A DNA stretch of 64,000 nt, taken from NCBI GenBank assembly GCA_028023455.1, contig JAQFVV010012416.1, forward strand, positions 6,367,594 to 6,431,593, written 5' to 3'. This stretch comes from Epiperipatus broadwayi. Taxonomy: Eukaryota > Onychophora > Udeonychophora > Euonychophora > Peripatidae. Positions 24,204-33,949 of this stretch are shown here, in pieces. The notes below the pieces were generated by a model. It had not been told where the DNA came from, searched no databases, and saw only the letters and a list, made by a program, of their open reading frames with translations. The position numbers were made by a program, and so were the translations under genes. The first letter of the stretch is position 1, and every line of letters starts with the position of its first letter.

Positions 24204-27200
24204 AATGGAGGGGATATAAGAAATAAGCAAAAGATGGTTGATTTAGATATAAGTGTACATGTGGAGAGGGAATGGTTTTGTAAGATTAATGGTAAGAAAG
24301 TTTGTTATAAATGTAATGGAGAAGAAAGAATCAAAAGAATTTATAAAAGAATAGTTAGGAAAGAAAAAATTGTTAAAATTGGGTTTTTGAATATGCAAGG
24401 TGATAGGAGAGCAGAAAAGTGGCTGGAATTAAATAAAGCAATTGAAAATGAAGAGCTGGAAGTATTAGCAGTAGTGGAAACTCATCTAAGAGAAGAACCT
24501 ATTTTGGAAGAAGTGGTATGGCAGGGTGTAAACAGAAAAGAAAAAAGGAATGGTGGTATAGGTGTTATATCAAGGAAATATTTAATTATTGTTAAATGTC
24601 AAGAGCATTTGTGGTTTGGAATAAGGTTGGTAGACAAAAATGGATGGTGGCTGTAGTATATATAGCTACTGGAGATAGTCAAACTGTAATGGAGTGGAAC
24701 AGTAGTATATATGAATGCCTAGTTAAGGATATACAAATTTTTAAAGAAAAGGGAAGAGAATAATGGTTATAGGGGATATGAATGGACATATTGAAGAAAT
24801 TGATGATGTAGATAATAAGAATGGTTAGTTTTTGAAGGAATTTTGTCAAAGAGTAAATTTGACCATTGGGAATTTATCAAATATGTATGAGGGACAATAG
24901 GAATAATGTATTTCACACAATAGATTATGTGTTGGTAGAGAAAGAGGGAATGAATAAAATATGGAAAATTAAGGTGTTTGATAATGAAGAGAGAGTATGT
25001 AATATTGATCATAATTTTATTGTAATAGAAATGGTTAGTAATGTGATGGAGGATAGAAATAAAGGTAGAAATAATAGTGAAAGATGTGGATGGAGAGTGA
25101 ATGATAAGAATAAGTTGGAAGAATATAAAATAAAAGTTGAAGAAACCATGGAGCAGTTGGATGGGGATGAGTATAAGGACTAGTGTGGTGAAATAGAAAA
25201 AGTGGCAAATAGGGTTTTAGTTGAGAATATGCAGAAGAATAAAAGTAATAAAAAATGAGAGTAAAAGTGTAAAAGAGAGGAAAAAAGCATGCAGAGACTA
25301 TAAGTATGTTATTAAGAACAAAGAAAGTGAAAATGATATTAATGCTAAATGGGGAAAGTACTTAGAAAAGAAGAAGTTGGCTAAAATAGATAATTATAGA
25401 GAGAGGATGAAGTTAAATAGTAAATTGTTGGAGGATATTAATAAAAGTGGAAGAGATGGGAGTAAAAAAATTTGGAATTACATTAAAAGGAGAAATGTAG
25501 GGGAAAGAGAGATAGTATTAATAGATGATGAGGGAATAGAGTGTAGCTCTAGAGACGAGGTAGAGAGAATCTTAAATAGATATGTAATGGATATAGAAAA
25601 GATGTTAGATGTGAAGGACGTAGTGATAGAAAAAATGAAAGCAGTTAGTAATGGGAATATTAGGTTCACAAAAAATGAATTGAATGAGGCAGGGAAGAGA
25701 TTGAAAAGTGGAAAGGTGAGAGGTTTAGATGGATGGGCAGCAGAGATGGTAATGAATTTAGGGCATAGAGCAAAAGCAAAGTTATTATCATGTTTTAATA
25801 AAATGGCACAGAAGACAGTTTTTCCAGTTAGTTGGAGTAATACAAGAATAAGATTATCATTTAAAGGAAAGGGTAAGGATCATAGAAAGTAAAATAATTA
25901 TAGACCGATAGCGGTAACATCAGTTTTATATAAAGTTTTCTCATATATGGTAGCTGGAAGAGTTGTAAAATAAAATGGATGGAAGAGAATAATGTAGTGG
26001 GGGAAATGCAAGGAGTTTTAGGTCAGATAGGCGTATAGGAGATAGTTTGTTTGTAGTTACACAACTTATGGAGATGAGTAGGAATTCAGGTAGATCATTA
26101 TATATGAGTTTTATAGATATAGAGAAAGCATATGATAGAGTAAATAGAAATAGATTATGGGTAAGGTTAGCCAATTTGGGATGGATGAAGCTTTAGTAAA
26201 TATTATTTAAGTAAATTATATGAAAATAATTATTATACTTACCAGTTAGGGGATATAGAATCAGTTAAAGTTCAAAATGGGGTGGGATTAAGGCAAGGAT
26301 GCCCTATGTCACCTATTTTGTTTTTGTTGTTTTTGAGTGAAATGGAGAAAGCAATAGAAAGACTAGGAAGATGGGTAGAAATATCATTAATAGGTGGCAA
26401 GGGAGTATATATTTTGTTGTGTCTTTTTTTTGCAGATGATATCATTTTGTGTGCAAAAAGAAGAGAAGATATGGAAATTATGTTGAGGATATGTGCAAGG
26501 GTGGGTAAAGAGATGGGGATTAAATTTAGTGAAGAAAAATCAAATATAATGATGGTTAATACTGGCGAAAGATAAGATGTAGAATTTTTATTGGGGGATA
26601 TAAAGTTAAGTGTGGTGGATAGATATAAGTATTTGGGAATTATCTTATGTAATCAGGAAAATTGCTTGGATGAATGGGAGAAAAAATTGGTAAATGAAGC
26701 AAAGAAAAGAAAGGGTTTGGTAAAGAAACTAACAGTATTTTCATATAATAAATATGATGTAGCTAGAATAGGAAAGGGAGTTGCAGTAGCAGGGTTAACA
26801 TATGGTAATGATGCATTGTGTTAGTAAAAGGGTTTTAGATTATTTAGAGAAAGTACAAAGGGAAGTAGGAAGTCATGCATTAGATGCAGAGATGTGGACA
26901 GCGAAGGAGGCAATTCAAGGAGAAATGGGATGGTCAAGTTTTTATATGAGAGATGCAAAAAGTAAAATGAAAATGTTTGGTAGGTTGCAGTTTATGAATA
27001 GTAAAAGAATAGCAAAAATAGTGTTCAATTGGGTTATGAGTAAAGGGCAGGTAACAAGATGGGTGAGAAAGGTAATGCGGTATGCGAAAGATTTGGATAA
27101 AGAATTTATATCAATATACTTGTATAAAAGGTGGGATGATTGTGTTAGGAGGATTGTTGAGTGTTATAGTGGTAAGGAATGGGATAAAAGAATAGAAGCA

Positions 27201-27692
27201 TTAATAAAAAAATAGGGAGTTGGAGAGATGGAGAACTAGTATGGAGGGCAAGAAGAGTTTAAATATATATAGAAGTAAATGGAATATTGGATGCGAGTTA
27301 ATTTATGATATTATTTAAGGCTCGAACAGGATCTTTAGCAACAAGAGAATATACATGTAAATGGAAAACCTTGGATAATTTAGTGTGCAAATTGTGTAAG
27401 GAAGGTATAGAAAATATTAGGCACCTGTTGATTGAATGTAAATGCTTGAAAGCAGAAAGGGTACAGATAATGAAGTTATAGGAGAATACACATGAACAAA
27501 GTGACTATACAGAAAGTGAGTTATTAGTTTTTATGCTGGGTTTGCGAAGAGATAAGGGGGATTTAGATATAAAGGCCATAGCATTGACAAAGATTATGTT
27601 GTGGGAATGGGATGGGCAGAATATGGGAAGACATAAGAGTGGGGAATGGAGAATAAAATGGCTAACAGGTTTAACTGGGCATAATTGCTAAG
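24204..27692 (+). pseudogene. CR1-like non-LTR retrotransposon ORF2 (endonuclease and reverse transcriptase), broken
   Basis: The APE-type endonuclease is recognisable from GFLNMQG (24382) and ETHL, then GDMNGH (about 24772), IDYVLV (24923) and DHNF. The reverse transcriptase follows: GKVRGLDG (about 25710), NNYRPIAVTS (about 25896), FIDIEKAYDRV (motif A, about 26110), GLRQGCPMSPILF (26285), FADD (motif C, about 26434) and YKYLGIIL. The C-terminal zinc knuckle CKLC..HLLIEC is at about 27395-27440. At least five frameshifts or stops break it into frames at 24198-24656, 24866-25183, 25221-25892, 26282-26575, 26591-26824 and 26802-27215. No poly-A tail is obvious after the stop at about 27690. 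The antisense copy at 47.4-49.5 kb is the same family and shows what lies upstream in the element. Assignment to a CR1-like clade rests on that copy's esterase domain. Confidence 0.85.
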
Positions 27693-28764
27693 ATATTCTT
27701 GACTTCGTTTAAGGAGAAGCCAAATACATCACATCCTGTTTACTAATCTTTTTTATTTTAGTAGGGGCCTTCTTATTGTCTATTCAATAATATAATGGAT
27801 AATGGCATGTGCTATCGTATTCATTTGGCCCAATGTGTGAATCATGTTTAAGTGATACTTTTGTATCATTTAGACACAATTCTAGCACTGCCAACCCACA
27901 ATTTCCACATATAAAGCAATGACTAATATTTCAATTTAATTATTTTGGAATCACATATAAAAGTATGAAAATGTTTAACATGACTGGCCAGGAATTTTGG
28001 AATAAACTTTTCTCAGATGCCAAATTGAGCTAAGAATTTTATATCTAAAATCCTATTTATCTCATATTTATAAAATAAAATACAAAATAATAAAGTAACG
28101 GATTTATCTTTGATCCAGGAACTTTTACTTCTTAAGTCACTTTACCATTGTGCTAAACTCAGTAAGGCAATTTTTTTTAATTATCCAATCATACAATGAA
28201 AATATACAAAAAACTGATGCAAATGTGCCCATCATTTTTCATCTGAATGGAAAAAATTTTGAGAATTCTGGTATTTGATTATGCTTGTTAATATTATTCT
28301 GTTTTTCCTAACTATTCATGATTTTCAATATATAGTACTTTAATCAAGTCATTTGGTCCTGGGACTAATGTGATCTTTTGTAGTGCTCACTTCATGTAAA
28401 TACCTTTTTAATACCGTTTTTTAATTCAGCATATTTCTTAACTTCTGCGTCCATATATGATTGATTGGCAAAAGAGAGAGACTTGGTTTACATCTTGAGC
28501 ATTTACCATTGACTTTTTCCTTGCAACACATCTTTCATTGTGCGGTTATGACAAGCAATATGTGCCATCCAAAGCAGCCTTTTTGCTCATGTGTGGGTTA
28601 ATGATCTTGTTATGTTATTTATCATTGTTTTTCTCTGCCATTTTGAAATGATGCTTTGCTATGGCTGCAATCATGATTCAAATTTTGCCAGTATGTTATT
28701 ATTTACTGCTGCCCCCATTGTTATTGATAGTAATTAAAATTAAGAAAAAAGTGAACAGATATAT
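27693..28764. other. AT-rich DNA
   Basis: No gene or repeat was recognised downstream of the LINE. Confidence 0.35.
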
Positions 28765-28935
28765 AATAATCATCATCATCATTTGATATCCTCAAAAGAC
28801 AGAACACACTGAAGCAAACTACCTTCTCCAATCCTTTGTTCCATTTGCTCTATTCATTACATATCTATTTCCCCCCTTAAAATCATCTATCAGCTTTTTT
28901 TCTTCCCCTTCATCTCTTTTTTTTTAAAACTCTTC
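28765..28935 (-). mobile_element. RTE-like LINE 3' end with (ATC)n tail, antisense
   Basis: The minus strand reads KKLIDDFKGG..NRANGTKDWRR, similar to the RWxDDVxx..AxDRxxWR ending of RTE-type ORF2 proteins. It terminates in a TGATGATGATGA microsatellite (plus-strand ATCATCATCATC at about 28768-28782). Short-repeat tails in place of poly-A are typical of RTE elements. More worn upstream sequence may extend to about 29100. Confidence 0.5.
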
Positions 28936-29683
28936 AGTGTCTTTCAATGTATCCTTTCACAATTTACTTTTTTTCAAGGAAGTAACCCATCCAATTTCTC
29001 TTACAATATTTTTGAGCATTTCACTTACTATTTTCATCTGGTTTACATCATTAATCTTATCATTTCAACTTATTTCTTTCATGTTTTTCCAAATTCTTTT
29101 TTTTTTTTTAAGTTTCTGGCCTTCCTTTTTGTATGTGTGTTCTAGGTGTTCATTTTCTGCTTTATATGAAGTGACATCTCATGAAAAATATTTAATATTC
29201 TTTTTTCTATTCAACGAATTATAGTACAATCTTTTTTTTTTTCAGTATTGTAAGTCTTACTGTCATTTGTTTATGATTCCTTGTTCATTCTTGATAGTTT
29301 ATCCACAGGTGCAAAAATTTAATGGTGTCAGGCTATTCAAATTTCTCAAATCCAATACATTATTTCCCATAATTTTTTTGGTTATAATGTGTTGTTTTTA
29401 TCAGTGCGAGAATTAAAGAATTTTAAAAAAGAAAAAAAAAATTGTTTATTGTAATAATATAGCAGTACTATCCTACAAGAAGGAAAAACTTTTTTTCTGA
29501 AAGCATAAGTAATCATAAAATGAATACAGATATTATTGCATAAACTGATTTTTAATAGACTTTTATTGGTGTATCTAGTAAATCATGAATACAGTATATT
29601 TTTTGCAGTTAGACTTTCATAGTGAATTTCAAATAAATACATTCATTGTTAACTATTTGTCCATATATATATATAAACTATAT

Positions 29684-29825
29684 GTTAAAAAAAATCATAT
29701 GATTTACTGATTGGGAGTTTATAAGGAATTTGAATGCTAGAAATGACAGAGGAGCTGTTATTTATGGCGCATGAGCTCGAGAGTTGACTGCTCTATCACT
29801 GCACTTAACCATATAGGGTGCTGTC
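29684..29825 (-). mobile_element. tRNA-derived SINE family C, copy 1
   Basis: On the minus strand the head reads TATGGTTAAGTGCAGTGATA, then GAGCAGTCAACTCTCGAGCT, followed by CAGCTCCTCTGTCATTTC and TTCCTTATAAACTCCCAATC, ending in a T-rich run. A second copy is at 30729-30866 and a worn one at 45290-45385. The head is A-box-like. No clean B box is left. Confidence 0.5.
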
Positions 29826-29960
29826 TCCAACTTCAATTCATGTCTAATCTCCCACCTTCTCCACATTACTTCAGCACACTTCCTTATTTCATCCACCTCA
29901 CATGTGGTCACTTTCTAGGTCTTTTACAATCTCTTGAGGATCAGTTGAAATCTAAGTTAA
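29823..29960 (-). mobile_element. LINE 3'-end remnant in unit A, antisense
   Basis: Same sequence as the fragment at 31060-31220, including CAGCACACTTCCTTATTTCA and TCTTTTACAATCTCTTGAGG. Confidence 0.5.
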
Positions 29961-30025
29961 TTATTTTAACCCATTCCAATATGCTAATCTGGGAGTTTTA
30001 TTTTTGAATTAAATCATGCCCTTTA

Positions 30026-30434
30026 ATCTAGACCAGAGGTCCCCAACCTTTTTGCACTTAAGAGCACATTCTATAATATCAGCCAGTTGGCAGGCACCAT
30101 TTATTTTTTCAACCAGGTGGTGGGCACCATTTATTTTTTCAATGTAAATTTATAGTTGGATATTGTTAATAATACATATAATGTACAAAAAAATATTTAT
30201 TTCAAAAATAAAATTTTAACATATAATTAAAGTTTATATTTTTACGCTGTAAAAGTATAGTATGCCCTGCAATTTAATTACAATATAATAATTTATAAGA
30301 AATTTTTAAAATTAAATTTATTTGTATCAGATAAATAATTTTTTATCGTGTTTGGATAGCGGTGGGCACACGTAAAATGGTCTGCGGGCGCCATGGTGCC
30401 AGTGGGCATAGGGTTGGGGACCCCTGATCTAGAC
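30026..30434. mobile_element. hAT-type MITE with perfect 8-bp target duplication
   Basis: The element (30034-30426, 393 bp) begins CAGAGGTCCCCAACC and ends GGTTGGGGACCCCTG, 15-bp inverted ends with one mismatch. It is flanked on both sides by ATCTAGAC (30026-30033 and 30427-30434). An 8-bp duplication and a CAGxGGTCCCCAACC end are classic hAT features. It has no ORF, so it is non-autonomous. The paralogous unit B still has the near-empty site TTAATATAGAC at about 31281-31291. Confidence 0.9.
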
Positions 30435-30630
30435 AATATATTTAATTATTTTTTTTTAAAAATTTCTTTGTGATTACCTAATGAAGCCTTACATAAATGA
30501 TACCAAGTTAAATTTGCCTTTGAATGTTTTTTTTTTTCAAAATTTTAAAAATTTAGATTGATGAAAAATTCAGAATCAAAAAATTTAACATTCTTGAAAT
30601 TAAAAATTGTAAAAAAAAGTATATTATTTA

Positions 30631-30674
30631 AACCTCTTCAGGCCACCTAGATGGCTTTGTATCTATGCAAACGC
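30631..30674 (+). repeat. Left terminal inverted repeat of the Merlin-like element
   Basis: AACCTCTTCAGGCCAC opens this stretch and is exactly repeated, inverted, at 33144-33159 (GTGGCCTGAAGAGGTT). The pairing continues more loosely through TATCTATGCAAACGC against GCATTTCTACATAGA. About 1 kb of duplicated sequence (unit B) now separates this end from the transposase gene. Confidence 0.8.
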
Positions 30675-30728
30675 ACAAAAATATGCTGTTTACGCAATGG
30701 CTCACCGAACTTACAACCTGCTTTGTGT

Positions 30729-31672
30729 TAAAAAAAATCATATGATTTATTGATTGGGAGCTTATAAGGAATTTGAGTGCTGGAAATGACAGAGGAGCTG
30801 TTATCTATGATGTTTGAGCTCCATAGAGTTGACTGCTCTACCACTGCACGTAACCGTATAGGGTGCTGTATGCATTTAAAATAATTCCAATTCAGTATGT
30901 CGTATGATACCTTTTCTTCAAAAATATAGTCAATATTTGAGATTATTTGTATCTTGCTACTGATTCAATGTTGTGACCTCTTGACACTTGCCCACCATTT
31001 GTGAAAATTTTCTTTTCCTCCTACTTCACATAATCCTCCATTCTAAGCTAAGTCATCATCGCTTTCAACCATTATTGATCCACTGCAGGATTAAGGTCTC
31101 TCTAACTTCAATTCATCTCTAATCTCTCAGTTTTTCCACATCACCTCAGCACACTTCCTTATTTTATCCATCCACCTCATGTGTGGTCGCTTTCAGGTCT
31201 TTTACAATCTCTTGGGATCCAGTGGACCTATTTCAATATGCTAATCTGGGAATTTTATTTTTGAATTAAATCACGCTCTTTAATATAGACAAAAATTTTT
31301 TTTCAAAAAAAGATTTCTTTGTGATTCCCTAATGAAGCCTTACATAAATGATACAAGTTAAAGTTGCCTTTGAATGTTTTTTTTTTTTCAAAATTTAGAT
31401 TGATGAAAAATTCAAAATCAAAATTTTTAACATTTTTAAAATTAAAAATTGTAAAAAAAAAAAAAGTATATTATTTAATATGCCGTTTACATAAATGATA
31501 CAAGTTAAAGTTGCCTTTGAATGTTTTTTTCAAAATTTAGATTGATGAAAAATTCAAAATCAAAATTTTTAATATTCTTAAAATTAAAAATTGTAAAAAA
31601 AAAAAAAAAGTATATTATTTAATATGCCGTTTACTTGACCGTTCACGCCGAACTTACGACCCGTTTTGTGTT
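30729..31672. repeat. Local duplication, unit B
   Basis: Second copy of the 29684-30728 segment, without the hAT MITE. The Merlin left terminal repeat is deleted (AAGTATATTATTTAATATGCCG runs straight through). It also contains an extra internal duplication of about 145 bp: the block ACATAAATGATACAAGTTAA..AATATGCCGTTTAC occurs at about 31344-31488 and again at 31489-31633. It contains SINE family C copy 2 (30729-30866). Confidence 0.75.
31060..31220 (-). mobile_element. RTE-like LINE 3' end, antisense (best copy)
   Basis: The minus-strand translation includes IRKCAEVMWKN and LSCSGSIMVESDDD across neighbouring frames, similar to the IRKxAGxxWxxxAxDRxxW..ending of RTE-type LINE ORF2 proteins. 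It starts in the higher-numbered CTTTCAGGTCTTTTACAATC block and finishes near CTAAGTCATCATCG. It is 5'-truncated and broken. Confidence 0.5.
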
Positions 31673-31930
31673 GTGCACTTTATGCGAATGCTCACAATTC
31701 ACACTGAGATACCGTATCATCTGAGGAGGGTTGCTGGACTTCAACTTCCACAACTACTGAAATATACATTCCAAACTAATTAGCTTACAAATTACCTGAA
31801 GTAGTATTACCTACTAATAATTGTAACCCCCTCATCACGCTACAATTAGGAAAGAGTACGGAGAACACAATTTCGCCGATCTCGCGCGAAAAGTCGCGTT
31901 TTAAGCGAGAACATCTTCGAGACAAATAAA

Positions 31931-32821
31931 ATGGCTGACCCTCAAAACAAGCATTTCACTTTGTGGCAATTGCCAACTACGGAAGCGGCCGCGGTGACCT
32001 TTTTACAGGAGAACAGAATATTGCCAACTGTGAAGAAGTGTGTGTGCGGTGAACAGATGAAACTGTACCATTCCAAAAGCTACCATTTCCAATGCCAATT
32101 GAGTTCCTGTCGACGAAAGTGTACTATTCGTAAGAAGACCTGGTTTGACGGTGCCAGAATCACTTTCTTGAAAGCCTTACGGCTTCTCTACTATTGGAGC
32201 CGAGACGAGCTGACTGTAGAACGGGCCTGCGAAGATTTGGAGATGTCGAAAGGCGCCCTGGTCGAATGGACCATCGGTCTGCGAGAACTGTGCCGCGAGA
32301 GCCTCATATCTCGGCCCTCTCAAATCGGCGGCCCAGGTTTGATTGTGGAAGTGGACGAGACCTTATTGAGCCGGCGGAAGCACCACCATGGCAAGATGCT
32401 TCCGCAGAATTGGATCGTCGGCGGACTGTGCCGGGAGACCAGCGAATGCTTCGTCGTCGCCGTTCCCTCTCGCTCTGCAGCTGCCCTTCTACAGGCCATA
32501 GGTGAGAACGTCAAGCCTGGATCGACCATCTACTCAGTCTGCTGCAAGGGCTACAAAACGTCCCAGCTGGAGGCTTCAGGTTTCAGTCGCATGGCAGTCA
32601 AACACCGCTACAACTTCGTTGACTCTACCAAAGGCGCCAACACTAAGAACATCGAGCGACTTTGGGGCGTGCTGAAACGGCGCAATAAAAAGCTGCGCGG
32701 CATACCCAGGCAATGCCTAGACAACTACCTGGCCGAGTTCGTATGGCGAAGACTGCACAAGGGGGAAGACCTCTTCCGGGCCATCTTAGCGGAGGTGAGT
32801 TTGCGGCGAAGTGAAATTTAG
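31931..32821 (+). CDS. ISXO2/Merlin-like transposase, intact ORF, second catalytic Asp replaced
   Basis: A 296-residue protein with the plan of IS1595/ISXO2-like (Merlin) DDE transposases. It has an N-terminal zinc ribbon (C38, C40, C55, C60) followed by the WF motif at 71-72. A helical region (LLYYWSRDELTVERAC, residues 85-100) follows. The core has QIGGPGLIVEVDET with D142, HHHGKMLPQNWIVGGLCRET (151-170), VKPGSTIYSVCCKGY (194-208), KHRYNFVDSTKGANTKNIERLWG (224-246, E242), and a C-terminal YLAEFVWRR. Family members usually have SDCWKGY where this has SVCCKGY, so position 203 is Val instead of the second metal-binding Asp. The usual HT before the third acidic residue is NT. The frame is intact and strikingly GC-rich (about 50% by eye) against AT-rich flanks. 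The start at 31931 is the first ATG of the open frame. Matching terminal repeats lie at 30631 and 33159. It is probably recently acquired but catalytically impaired. Confidence 0.9.
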   Translation: MADPQNKHFTLWQLPTTEAAAVTFLQENRILPTVKKCVCGEQMKLYHSKSYHFQCQLSSCRRKCTIRKKTWFDGARITFLKALRLLYYWSRDELTVERACEDLEMSKGALVEWTIGLRELCRESLISRPSQIGGPGLIVEVDETLLSRRKHHHGKMLPQNWIVGGLCRETSECFVVAVPSRSAAALLQAIGENVKPGSTIYSVCCKGYKTSQLEASGFSRMAVKHRYNFVDSTKGANTKNIERLWGVLKRRNKKLRGIPRQCLDNYLAEFVWRRLHKGEDLFRAILAEVSLRRSEI

Positions 32822-33115
32822 AGCCAGCAGCAGTTTGTTTCCAATAGATGATTTCTTTTTGGTTTGTTTTCAAACTTGTTATTGAATGCGATTTGAAGCA
32901 AACTGTTGTCATTTGTTAATTTATGAAGTGAAACAACTTGTTTCCATTAATTATATAAAATAAAATAAATCATTAAATAAAAATAAATGAATTCCTTATG
33001 ATTATGATTTTAGTTTTATCTTTAATGTTATTAAATTTACTTTATTAAATGTATTGGGTTATAATAAATCGCGGACAGATAATTAAAAAAAAAAAAAAAT
33101 CGGCCCGATAACGTT

Positions 33116-33159
33116 GCATTTCTACATAGAAACAACTCATCAAGTGGCCTGAAGAGGTT
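33116..33159 (-). repeat. Right terminal inverted repeat of the Merlin-like element
   Basis: Read inwards it is AACCTCTTCAGGCCACTTGA, followed by a looser match to the left end (TTTCTATGTAGAAATGC). The outer flanks (TTATTTAAA and TTAATATAA if the ends are taken at CCTCTTC) agree at only 6 of 9 positions, so no clear target duplication is left. Confidence 0.8.
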
Positions 33160-33945
33160 AATATAACTACCATTATTTATTATATGAAAGCCTAAAAAAA
33201 TAAACGACAATTAGATACTTTTTTTAAAAAGTATTTTTTTAAAAAAGTAAGTCTATTATCATCAAGTTCACATGCTTACTTCAATGAAGATGTGGTGATT
33301 TTATAATAGACTATAATAGTATCACTTCCAACAAGTTGAAGAACAGTGATTTTGTAATATTGTCATTATGTTTTTCTAATGCCAACATGTCCCGTTAATA
33401 AAAATATTACTCTCATTTCCATACTACAAAATGGGTAAAATAACAACTTTATATATATTAATTTAATTGCAGTAGTTATATCACTGTGATGAAATGCTCT
33501 TTTAACTTAATTAAATGCCAGTGCCTCAACATCTAGGACTGCCTTTCTACTTAAAAAAAAAAGCAACTAAGATATTTAAATTAGCCTCTGATTCTCATGA
33601 TGGTAAACAAGCTTTCATCATTGGTTGATAAAAAAAAAAATTAATATTAATTGGTAAACCAAAGTCTTTACAAGTCATATTCAAAATATGAAGTATATTC
33701 TGTAAATCATTCTTTGAATTAGCAAGAGTAGATAGCAACACACTATAAATCCAGAATTTAACGTTTTGCTTTTTATCTTTTCAAATTAAGAACTTCCCTT
33801 TTAAAGTACATATGCTATTTTGATATCTGTTTCATGAAGTCTTTTCTAAATAGTTCCAAAGACTACTGTCATAAAAATTGAAGGTTAGAGCTAACCCACA
33901 TCTTTGTTTAATTATCCTATACTGTACAAATTTTTCAGCAACTAT
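33160..33945. other. AT-rich DNA
   Basis: No gene or repeat was recognised. Confidence 0.35.
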
Positions 33946-33949
33946 CTTG

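Larger units (their letters stand above)
29684..30728. repeat. Local duplication, unit A
   Basis: Unit A and unit B (30729-31672) share the same order: SINE family C, LINE tail (CAGCACACTTCCTTATTT), GGGAGTTTTATTTTTGAATTAAATCA, AAGCCTTACATAAATGATAC, a T-run, AAGTATATTATTTAA, and CGAACTTACAACCTGCTTTG. Unit A carries the hAT-type MITE at 30034-30426 and lacks about 230 bp that are present in unit B around 30870-31095. It also keeps the outer terminal repeat of the Merlin-like element at 30631. Confidence 0.75.

Noticed and set aside
32194-32505. 103-codon frame in another register of the transposase
   Set aside because: Overlapping shadow with arginine-rich low-complexity translation and no family match.
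32643-32912. Antisense 89-codon frame overlapping the transposase
   Set aside because: Shadow frame of a GC-rich coding sequence; the plus-strand frame has clear family motifs.
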